A DNA stretch of 6,875 nt. Origin: Fodinibacter sp038258215 (GTDB lineage: Bacteria > Actinomycetota > Actinomycetes > Actinomycetales > Dermatophilaceae). The stretch covers positions 1 through 6,875 of the forward strand of contig JBBSQC010000074.1 in assembly GCA_038258215.1 (NCBI GenBank). The letters run 5' to 3'. Shown here piece by piece: positions 1-5,417 of this stretch. How positions within the stretch are numbered: the first letter of the stretch is position 1; each line of letters begins with the position of its first letter. A program made the translations under genes and the position numbers. Under the pieces are notes generated by a model that was given only the letters and a program-made list of their open reading frames with translations, was not told the DNA's origin and made no database searches.

Positions 1-142
1 ACGGTGCCAAGGCCTTGACCGGGAGCCCACCCACGCTCCACCCCCTGGACCACGACGACGCCCCCCGGCACGTGCCGGGGGGCGTCGTCGTGGTCCAGGG
101 GGTGGAGCGTGGGTGGGCTCCCGGTCAAGGCCTTGGCACCGT
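1..142. repeat. Perfect 142-bp palindrome at the window edge
   Basis: Bases 1-71 are the exact reverse complement of bases 72-142, with no spacer and no mismatch; the centre is CAC|GTG at 69-74. The right arm includes the stop codon and last five codons of manA (125-142), so the left arm is an inverted copy of that coding end. The inner GC-rich core (about 46-97) could be the real rho-independent terminator of manA. The outer arms, which include coding sequence, are more easily explained as a fold-back at the end of an assembled contig than as a natural hairpin. The symmetry runs to base 1, so its full length cannot be seen. Confidence 0.97.
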
Positions 143-1282
143 GACGACATAGACCTCGCCATCACCCCGGAGGTGCACCTCGCCCTCGTCGGCGGGGATG
201 AACGCCGACTGCATGTCACCCAGGGCCAGACGTCCACCCGTGACCAGATCCAGGACCACCTCTCCCCGCAGGCAGAACACGATCCGTGGCCGCCCCTCCC
301 CGGGGAGGGTCCGACCGGGCGCGACCCGGTGGAGCAGGAAGCGGTCGGAGGCGCTGTCGAAGACCTCGAGACCCGGCGCCACCTCGCGGGCGCGACCGGC
401 CACGCCGTCGGCCTCGGGGTCCACGATCCGGAGCAGCTCCTGGACGTTGACCTCCTTGGACGTCAGGCCGGCCCGCACGACGTTGTCGGAGTTGGCGAGC
501 ACCTCGATGCCCAGGCCGTAGGCATAGGAGTGCAGCACCCCGGCCGCGACGTCGATGTACTCCCCCGGCTGGAGGAGGCGGTGGTGCATGAGCAGCAGCA
601 CCACGAGGCCGATGTCGTCGGGGTGCTCCTCGGCGACCCGCACGATGGCGGCGCACGCCGTCCCGAGCGCGTCTCCCGTCCCCGCGACTCGCACGCACGC
701 GGCAACGACCTCCCGGGTCAGCTCGAGAACGTCGCCAGCAGGCCGGCCCAGGATGTCGCCCAGGAGGGTGTGGACCGGATCGCCCGTCACGCTCGCCCGC
801 TCCACCACGGCACTGAACCGAGGCACCCGCAGTCGCTGCGCGAGGTCGGTCACCTCGTCGAGCGCTCGCATGCCGACGAAGACCTCGAACGGGGCGATCG
901 CGAGGAGGAGCTCCGGCTTGGCCCAGTCGTCGACGTAGACCTCGTCCCCTCCGCAGACCCGGAGCGTCCGGGCCTGCTCGGCGGTGGGATGCGCCTGGAT
1001 GGAGATCGCCCGGCCCGGTGCGAGCACCTTGAGGAGGAAGGGCAGCCGGGCACCGTAGCGACGCACGCACTCGGCACCGAGCTCGCGCTGGGGGTCGGCC
1101 CCGATGACCTGCGCGAGGTCGGGGGAACCCGGCCGGTCGGTACCCGAGGGACCGGCCTCGTGGGCACCCATCCAGAGCTCGGACTCCGGGGACGTGCTGG
1201 GGATGGGCCGGCCCTGCAGGCTGGCGATCGAGACGTGGGAGCCCCAGGCGTCGTTGAACACGACGGGCGCGAGGCGGTCCAC
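125..1282 (-). CDS. manA: Mannose-6-phosphate isomerase, type I
   Basis: A 385-residue cytoplasmic zinc enzyme that interconverts mannose 6-phosphate and fructose 6-phosphate, feeding GDP-mannose for glycans and mannosylated lipids or allowing mannose use. Family signatures are in order: ESELWMGAHEAGPS (33-46), LPFLLKVLAPGRAISIQAHP (80-99), KPE (122-124), and the C-terminal block HSYAYG...LANSDNVVRAGLTSK (251-276). By comparison with E. coli ManA the zinc ligands are Q96, H98, E124 and H251, and the catalytic arginine is R270. Length is typical (E. coli 391). The start is GTG, preceded by GAGAGG about 6 nt upstream. It lies 43 nt after the second HD gene on the same strand, so it may be cotranscribed; TAGCAT just after that gene's stop is a weak -10 candidate. 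The last five codons lie inside the terminal palindrome, but the ORF is intact. Confidence 0.95.
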   Translation of the reverse strand: MDRLAPVVFNDAWGSHVSIASLQGRPIPSTSPESELWMGAHEAGPSGTDRPGSPDLAQVIGADPQRELGAECVRRYGARLPFLLKVLAPGRAISIQAHPTAEQARTLRVCGGDEVYVDDWAKPELLLAIAPFEVFVGMRALDEVTDLAQRLRVPRFSAVVERASVTGDPVHTLLGDILGRPAGDVLELTREVVAACVRVAGTGDALGTACAAIVRVAEEHPDDIGLVVLLLMHHRLLQPGEYIDVAAGVLHSYAYGLGIEVLANSDNVVRAGLTSKEVNVQELLRIVDPEADGVAGRAREVAPGLEVFDSASDRFLLHRVAPGRTLPGEGRPRIVFCLRGEVVLDLVTGGRLALGDMQSAFIPADEGEVHLRGDGEVYVVTVPRP

Positions 1283-1325
1283 GACACCCCTCTCAGTGGT
1301 GGGTCGGGCGTTCCGGGTCCCGATG

Positions 1326-2654
1326 CTAACGTGCGGGAGCCCACGACTCCTCGACCCACCGTGACGTGGTGTCGGACGTCACACCGGTCAGCGCCTCCAC
1401 CACCTGCGGGTCGTACTCGTAGCCGAGACCCAGGTGGATGCGCTCCATCGCGGCTGCGCCCCGGGCCGGGTCCCACGCCCCTCCGGTGAGGTCGTCGAAG
1501 GCGTTGGCGACCTTGATGATCCGGCTCGCCAACGGCACGTCGTGCCCGTGTTCGCGAACCTGTCGGTACGGGGTTGCCTGCGACTCGATGTAGGTCGCCA
1601 CGTCGTCCAGCCCCTCCGCGTGTCGCACGATCCGGGCCCCCTCGACGGCGATGTCCCGCTGGTCCACGGGCGCGGCCAGCACGGTCGCACCCCGGGGGAT
1701 CGGCTCCCCCAGCGAGATCTGACCCAGATCGTGCAGGAGGGCTGCATACTCCAGGTCCCGCAGCTCGCGCTCGGGCAGGCCGATCGTCCGACCGATGAGC
1801 ACGCTGAGGTGCGAGACCCGCTCCGCGTGCCCCTCGGGGGTGTAGCCACCGCGCTCGGTGAGGTGGGCCAGGGTCGCGATGGTCTGCCGGTAGGTCAGCC
1901 GGTTTCGCGTGTACCGTGCGACGGCGACGTACGTGATCGCGAGCGGGAAGAGCGAGGCCGGCAGGGCCATCAGGCCGAAGCTCGGCGCCATGAGGGCCAC
2001 CAGGGGCCCGGAGGTGACGACGGCGAAGGTCATCGGCGCCACCTCTCCCAGCTCGTCGCGAAGCGCTGTCGCCCACGCGGTGCGCTGGCGCTCGGCCCGC
2101 ACCCCGGAGGTCAACACCACCTCGACCACGAGCGCGGTGCCCGAGACGAGCACCATGCCCAGTGCCGCCACCGAAGGAGCGACACCAGGGTCGGCGAGGA
2201 GGTCCCAGATGGTGTGCCCGCCGAGGCTCCACTCCCGCGCGAGGACGGCCGCGACGGCGACCGCGAGGAGGCGGGCCGAGCCTTGCCCCAGTCCGACGTC
2301 AACCCCCCGAAGACGATGGATCCCGGCCGCGACGGCCAGGCTCACCGCCACCACGAGGATGGTGAACCCCGCGTCCACGTCGAATGCCGGCTCCCCCTGG
2401 ACGGGCCCGAGGAAGGCCAGGCCCAGCGCGGCTGCCGAGGCCAGCGGCGCAGTCAGACGACCACTCGGCATCCGCAGCCGTGCGACCTCCCCGGCCACGA
2501 TGGCGAGGACGAACGTCGCGACCGTGCGACCGTGCACCTCCACCATCGAGGGAAGGGCGGTTCCCTCGGCCCATGCGGCCGCGGCAAGCGTGGCCGCGCC
2601 ACCACAGCCCACGACCCAGGCGCGCGGCCGGGTGGCCCGGCTCCGAATCTTCAC
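1326..2654 (-). CDS. Membrane protein with degenerate HD-GYP domain (second of pair)
   Basis: A 442-residue protein with about eight hydrophobic segments in the first 250 residues (roughly 13-29, 44-60, 68-83, 95-111, 127-140, 160-180, 206-222, 226-247) and a cytoplasmic HD domain after 255. The domain keeps H276 (GHAERV), H308-D309 (LLHDLGQ) and H345 (VRHAEG). At the place of the HHE..DGSGYP block it has YIESQATPYRQV (355-366), and the late metal Asp of the VAD motif is Asn (VANAFDDLT, N384). The usual HDIGK lysine is Gln. In the family, HD-GYP proteins hydrolyse cyclic di-GMP; this one lacks several metal ligands, so a different substrate or a regulatory, non-catalytic role is likely. It starts with GTG inside GTGA, overlapping the stop of the upstream HD gene by 3 bases, so translation is probably coupled. 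It stops with TAG. The membrane domain is not recognised. Confidence 0.85.
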   Translation of the reverse strand: MKIRSRATRPRAWVVGCGGAATLAAAAWAEGTALPSMVEVHGRTVATFVLAIVAGEVARLRMPSGRLTAPLASAAALGLAFLGPVQGEPAFDVDAGFTILVVAVSLAVAAGIHRLRGVDVGLGQGSARLLAVAVAAVLAREWSLGGHTIWDLLADPGVAPSVAALGMVLVSGTALVVEVVLTSGVRAERQRTAWATALRDELGEVAPMTFAVVTSGPLVALMAPSFGLMALPASLFPLAITYVAVARYTRNRLTYRQTIATLAHLTERGGYTPEGHAERVSHLSVLIGRTIGLPERELRDLEYAALLHDLGQISLGEPIPRGATVLAAPVDQRDIAVEGARIVRHAEGLDDVATYIESQATPYRQVREHGHDVPLASRIIKVANAFDDLTGGAWDPARGAAAMERIHLGLGYEYDPQVVEALTGVTSDTTSRWVEESWAPAR

Positions 2655-3925
2655 GTCCGCACTCCACCCGGGGTCGCGCCATGCAGGCGCGAGACGGCCG
2701 CGTCGAGGGCTCGCAGCATGTCCTCGCCCGCGCCGGGAAAGGCGCTGAGGCGAGCCAGCGCCTGGTGCGGGTCCAGCACGGCTCCGTCGGGCGTGCCCAC
2801 CTGGGTGAGCAGGTCGTACTCGTCGACCACCCCCACCACCGCTGCCGACAGGCTCAGCTGCCCGGGCACGGCAGCGAGGGCGGCGCGGTGCCCGGCAACG
2901 GCGTCCAGGGACCCGGAGAGGAACGTCAGGTCCTTGAGCAGGTCGGCGCCGCGAGCGGGGTAGTCAGCGGGTCGCGCACCCGCCCCACGCACCAGGGCTG
3001 TCGGGAGTGAGGTCTGACCGAGGTCGTGCAACATACCCGCCACGCGGGTGTCCTGGACGACCTGGCTGCGCAGACCCAGGTTCTCGGCGACCAGGGCACT
3101 GAGCTCGGCGACCCGCGCGCTGTGGCCGACGAGGTGCGGGGCCTTGGCCTCGATGGCCGCCACCAGCACGTGCAGGGCCCGTTCGTGGGCCTCGGCCTCT
3201 TCCGCGTACTGCGTGTACGCCCAGCGGGCCACGAGCAGTGGGGCCAGTACGAGGACCGCACTCCACGGCCCCAGTCCGGCCGGCTGCCACAGCACCACCA
3301 TGAGGAAGGCCACCACGCCGTAGCCGATGTAGGCAGGCCCGGTGGTCCTCATCAGGCGAGCGATCTGCGCCTTCGTGCTCACCCCGTCGGACAGGCGCAG
3401 GACGCCCGCCAGCAGGACGAGGTTGACCGCCACCTGGACGAGGTCGGCCACGAGGATCGGGTAGCCGATGTCGCGAAGGATCTCCTGCGCCCCCAGGAGT
3501 TCGGCGCTGTCGGTCACCCCGCCGGACAGGGAGAACGCGAGGGCGCCGAGCACCCCGAGCGTCGCGGACATGCCGGTGTTGAAGACCCTGGCGCGCACGG
3601 GCACGGCACCGCGCTGGATTGGTCCCATGACGATCCCGACCAGCCCGGCGCCCCCCGGACTGAGCAGCGCCATGGCCGCGAGGAGCACGATGCTGGAGAA
3701 CGTGAGACGCACCTGTCCGTCGACCACGACCGGGCCGGACCACCAGGTCAGGCCCGCGAGGAGGCAGAGCACGACGAGAGCCTGGTCCAGCTCGAGGCCA
3801 TCACGCCAGATCGCACCGACGGTGAGCCCGATGCCAAGCACTGCGACGGCGCCGACATAGACCAGCGTTCCCGCGCCAAACCGGTTGACGCGCTCAACGG
3901 CCTCCGGAGGACCGTCAGGCGTCAC
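2651..3925 (-). CDS. Membrane protein with degenerate HD-GYP domain (first of pair)
   Basis: A 424-residue protein. A short cytoplasmic N-terminus is followed by about seven hydrophobic segments (roughly 21-40, 48-64, 74-105, 119-133, 153-176, 196-214, 219-236), a charged helix (YAEEAEAHERA, 240-250) and an HD domain. The domain keeps H268 (GHSARV), H300-D301 (MLHDLGQ) and D368 (VVDEYDLLT). The second-half signature is lost: only AGHRAAL (344-350) stands near the HHE position, and no GYP is present. As in its neighbour, HDxGK has become HDLGQ. The N-terminal region, with FNTGMSATLG at 115-124, resembles the multi-pass sensory domains often joined to HD-GYP modules in actinobacteria; the ligand is unknown. 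The GTG start has no clear Shine-Dalgarno and lies 12 nt after the stop of the small peptide gene, in the same frame, which suggests reinitiation. Family assignment is firm; phosphodiesterase activity is doubtful. Confidence 0.85.
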   Translation of the reverse strand: MTPDGPPEAVERVNRFGAGTLVYVGAVAVLGIGLTVGAIWRDGLELDQALVVLCLLAGLTWWSGPVVVDGQVRLTFSSIVLLAAMALLSPGGAGLVGIVMGPIQRGAVPVRARVFNTGMSATLGVLGALAFSLSGGVTDSAELLGAQEILRDIGYPILVADLVQVAVNLVLLAGVLRLSDGVSTKAQIARLMRTTGPAYIGYGVVAFLMVVLWQPAGLGPWSAVLVLAPLLVARWAYTQYAEEAEAHERALHVLVAAIEAKAPHLVGHSARVAELSALVAENLGLRSQVVQDTRVAGMLHDLGQTSLPTALVRGAGARPADYPARGADLLKDLTFLSGSLDAVAGHRAALAAVPGQLSLSAAVVGVVDEYDLLTQVGTPDGAVLDPHQALARLSAFPGAGEDMLRALDAAVSRLHGATPGGVRT

Positions 3926-3937
3926 CGGGGACCCGGC

Positions 3938-4075
3938 TCACCCGCCCCACTGCCAGTGGAGCTGGGGGTCGGTGGGTACGGGGATGGAGGGGGGCGCTGC
4001 CTGGCTGGCCGCGGGAGCTAGAACAGCAACGACGGCGAGCGCAAGAGTCGCGGCGAGGGCGCGGCACGTGCTCAT
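3938..4075 (-). CDS. Small secreted peptide, 45 aa, uncharacterised
   Basis: A short ORF starting with ATG and ending with TGA, too small for common length cut-offs. The start has a good ribosome site (AGAGG, 8 nt before ATG). Residues 1-26 are a textbook Sec signal peptide: MSTCR n-region, a hydrophobic Ala/Leu/Val core (6-20), and PAASQA before a predicted signal peptidase I cut after A26 (Ser at -3, Ala at -1). The predicted mature part is 19 residues, APPSIPVPTDPQLHWQWGG: proline-rich at first, then aromatic, with a WQWGG end. There is no lipobox, and the only Cys (C4) is in the signal. I do not recognise a family. It is the first cistron before two membrane HD proteins, so it could be an exported signal read by their membrane domains, a leader that couples translation, or simply the detached N-terminus of the downstream protein. 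Secretion is inferred from sequence only. Confidence 0.6.
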   Translation of the reverse strand: MSTCRALAATLALAVVAVLAPAASQAAPPSIPVPTDPQLHWQWGG

Positions 4076-4157
4076 GACCGCATCCTCTCACGCCGGGACG
4101 CAGGTCCTGACCACGAGAGACAGCTGACCTCCAGCATCGCGCGGTGCCGAATGTGCG

Positions 4158-4187
4158 AGAATACGGGGGTCACGACGTGCTGGTCGA
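4158..4187 (-). promoter_or_regulatory. Candidate promoter of the peptide/HD operon
   Basis: On the minus strand TATTCT (4163 to 4158) fits the actinobacterial TANNNT -10 pattern. TCGACC (4187 to 4182), 18 nt upstream, matches TTGACA at four of six positions. The predicted transcript would start near 4151 and give a leader of about 75 nt before the peptide ATG. The -35 candidate lies in the centre of the 9-bp inverted repeat at 4172-4198. Pattern match only. Confidence 0.35.
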
Positions 4188-4198
4188 CCGCACGTCGT
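4172..4198. repeat. 9-bp inverted repeat in divergent spacer (possible operator or leader hairpin)
   Basis: ACGACGTGC (4172-4180) and GCACGTCGT (4190-4198) are perfect inverted copies separated by 9 nt (TGGTCGACC). The element sits 26 nt before the bL37 ATG and over the putative -35 of the divergent peptide/HD operon. It could be a binding site for a dimeric regulator of that operon, or, if bL37 transcription starts upstream, a stem-loop in the bL37 leader. No regulator can be named. Confidence 0.5.
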
Positions 4199-4223
4199 CT
4201 TCGACCCCGACGAAAGGCACCCG

Positions 4224-4298
4224 ATGAGCAAGCGCGCCCGCAAGCGTCGCTCGCGCAAGGGCAACAAGGCCAACCACGGCCGCAAGCCCAACGCCTGA
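4224..4298 (+). CDS. 50S ribosomal protein bL37
   Basis: A 24-residue, strongly basic protein that begins MSKRARKRRSRKGNKA and ends NHGRKPNA. Length, the Lys/Arg-rich body and the ANHGRKPNA-type tail match bL37, the small actinobacterial large-subunit protein first seen in mycobacterial ribosome structures. Some pipelines give such short basic proteins the name AURKAIP1/COX24-domain protein, but that name belongs to the different 33-residue bS22. The ATG has GAAAGG 6 nt upstream. It is a single-gene plus-strand unit: divergent from the peptide/HD operon and closed by a strong terminator 19 nt after the stop. No convincing -10/-35 was found; GAGAAT at 4157-4162 is a weak candidate. Confidence 0.9.
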   Translation: MSKRARKRRSRKGNKANHGRKPNA

Positions 4299-4316
4299 GC
4301 TCCGAGCAGCAGACAG

Positions 4317-4358
4317 AGAACACCCGGTGTGCCGAGCACACCGGGTGTTCTTCTTGTT
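4317..4358. terminator. Rho-independent terminator, probably bidirectional
   Basis: GAACACCCGGTGTGC (4318-4332) and GCACACCGGGTGTTC (4336-4350) form a perfect 15-bp stem (16 with the outer A-T pair) with a 3-nt CGA loop. On the plus strand it is followed by TTCTTGTT, ending bL37 transcripts. On the minus strand the following sequence (TTCTCTGTCTG) is moderately U-rich, and the hairpin lies 18 nt past the rsrA stop, so it can also close the sigR-rsrA transcript. Confidence 0.9.
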
Positions 4359-4375
4359 CGTGGCGCGCGGGGCGG

Positions 4376-4645
4376 TCAGCCGTCGAGCTCCAGCCGCACC
4401 ATCGTGATCCGACGGACGACCTGCATCCTCAGCTCCGCGGGCACCTGCTCGGAGGCGCACGACCGGCGCACGACCTGCTTCATCGCCGCGTCGAGGTCAT
4501 GCTCGGCGAGACAGGGGCCGCACTCCGACAGGTGCGTCGCGACCCGTCGCACGTCGTCGTCGCTCATCTCGCCGTCGAGGTACTCATAGATCCGGTGCAA
4601 CACCTCGGAGCAGTCGCTGTGGCCAGCGTGCGGGTCCTGTCCCAT
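4376..4645 (-). CDS. rsrA: Mycothiol-system zinc anti-sigma factor RsrA
   Basis: An 89-residue ZAS-family anti-sigma factor. It binds and inactivates its partner SigR in reducing conditions; disulfide stress oxidises its cysteines, releases zinc and frees the sigma factor. The zinc-site residues are C12 and the H38-x3-C42-x2-C45 motif (HLSECGPC), one position from the C11/H37/C41/C44 arrangement in Streptomyces coelicolor RsrA. A further Cys is C63. The protein is slightly shorter than the S. coelicolor one (105 aa). The ATG shares its A with the sigR stop (TGATG), so the two are translationally coupled and made in balanced amounts. The minus-strand frame is open far upstream of this ATG, but there it only overlaps sigR in another frame, so the coupled ATG is chosen. 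Confidence 0.95.
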   Translation of the reverse strand: MGQDPHAGHSDCSEVLHRIYEYLDGEMSDDDVRRVATHLSECGPCLAEHDLDAAMKQVVRRSCASEQVPAELRMQVVRRITMVRLELDG

Positions 4646-5277
4646 CACGTCTCCTCCGTCCGGAAACCGCGGTCTCGCGCGTACTCCGCGAGGAGCCCGC
4701 GCAGCTGTCGCCGTCCGCGGTGCAGACGGGACATCACGGTGCCGATGGGCGTGCCCATGATCTCGGCGATCTCCTTGTAGGCGAAGCCCTCGACGTCCGC
4801 GAGGTAGACCGCCATCCGGAAGTCGTCGGGGAGCTCTTGGAGGGCCCGCTTCACCTCGGTGTCGGGCAGGTGCTCGAGGGCCTGGACCTCGGCGGACTTC
4901 AAGCCGCCCCCGGTGTGCGACTCCGCGCGCGCCAGCTGGTAGTCCTCGACCTCGGCCGCGTCGGACTGCAGCGGCTGACGCTGCTTCTTGCGGTACGTGT
5001 TGATGTAGGTGTTGGTGAGGATGCGATACATCCACGCCTTGAGGTTGGTCCCCGGCTGGTACTGGTGGAACGCGGCGTACGCCTTGGCGTAGGTCTCCTG
5101 GAGCAGGTCCTCGGCGTCGGCCGGGTTGCGGGTCGTGCGCATCGCGGCCGCGTACAGCTGGTCGAGCAGCGGTAAGGCCTCCCGCTCGAAGCGCTCCTGG
5201 CGCTGCGCCGGGGTCTCGGTGGCGAGGTCGACCTCGGCGGTGTCGCGCTGATCGAGGGGTGTCGGTGGTGTGCTCAT
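4645..5277 (-). CDS. sigR: ECF sigma factor SigR (SigH-type), thiol-oxidative stress
   Basis: A 210-residue group IV sigma factor that directs RNA polymerase to thioredoxin, mycothiol and proteostasis genes upon disulfide stress in its relatives. Region 2 spans about 33-97 (DAEDLLQETYAKAYAAF, then LKAWMYRILTNTYINTYRK). Region 4, with its helix-turn-helix, spans about 145-197 (LPDDFRMAVYLADVEGF, YKEIAEIMGTPIGTVMSRLH). The acidic/Gly linker (108-128) is typical. The partner rsrA follows with a one-base overlap. The frame is open for 38 more codons, to an ATG at 5391. I chose the internal ATG because the SigR-type promoter at 5369-5395 would start transcripts downstream of 5391, and because family similarity begins after this Met. 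GGGGG lies 3 nt before the chosen ATG and could pair with CCCCC at 5305-5309 in the leader. Confidence 0.93.
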   Translation of the reverse strand: MSTPPTPLDQRDTAEVDLATETPAQRQERFEREALPLLDQLYAAAMRTTRNPADAEDLLQETYAKAYAAFHQYQPGTNLKAWMYRILTNTYINTYRKKQRQPLQSDAAEVEDYQLARAESHTGGGLKSAEVQALEHLPDTEVKRALQELPDDFRMAVYLADVEGFAYKEIAEIMGTPIGTVMSRLHRGRRQLRGLLAEYARDRGFRTEET

Positions 5278-5368
5278 CGTCCCCCAGCCTAACCGGGCCC
5301 GGGAGGGGGCGGTGTCGAGGACGAACACGTCGCGACCTTTCGTGTGGGGGTTTGGGACCAGCGCTGTC

Positions 5369-5395
5369 AACGCCTCCTCCGTGCACGTCATTCCC
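5369..5395 (-). promoter_or_regulatory. SigR-type autoregulatory promoter of sigR-rsrA
   Basis: On the minus strand GGGAAT (5395 to 5390) and GTT (5371 to 5369) are separated by exactly 18 nt, matching the SigR/SigH consensus (GGAAT-N18-GTT). Transcription would begin near 5362 and leave a leader of about 85 nt before the sigR ATG. This predicts the positive feedback loop known for SigR in Streptomyces and SigH in mycobacteria. Confidence 0.75.
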
Positions 5396-5404
5396 CCGAC
5401 TCGG

Positions 5405-5410
5405 TAGATT
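5405..5410 (+). promoter_or_regulatory. -10 element of bfrB, likely leaderless
   Basis: TAGATT matches the actinobacterial TANNNT -10 and ends 7 nt before the bfrB ATG at 5418, so the first transcribed base would be at or next to the A of the start codon. No Shine-Dalgarno sequence is visible before that ATG, which agrees with leaderless translation. A -35 match is poor (GTGCAC region, about 5381-5386). Confidence 0.55.
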
Positions 5411-5417
5411 CGGCCTC

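Noticed and set aside
1..142. Telomere of a linear actinobacterial replicon
   Set aside because: Streptomyces-type telomeres have several short spaced palindromes, not one perfect one that copies the end of a housekeeping gene; an assembly fold-back is simpler.
113..1489. Long plus-strand open frame (458 codons) over manA
   Set aside because: Antisense shadow of manA in GC-rich DNA; its product has no recognisable motif, is rich in Arg/His/Gly/Asp, and crosses two real minus-strand genes.
1434..2963. Plus-strand open frame of 509 codons over the HD genes
   Set aside because: Low-complexity, highly charged translation antisense to two well-supported membrane-HD genes; caused by strong third-position GC bias.
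4224..4298. Naming the 24-residue protein bS22 or AURKAIP1/COX24-domain
   Set aside because: bS22 is about 33 residues with a KKRRKRM-type core; the ANHGRKPNA-type tail and 24-residue length fit bL37.
5365..5370. TTGACA on the minus strand as a housekeeping -35 for sigR
   Set aside because: No TANNNT -10 lies 16-19 nt downstream; the bases instead form part of the GTT -10 region of the SigR-type promoter.
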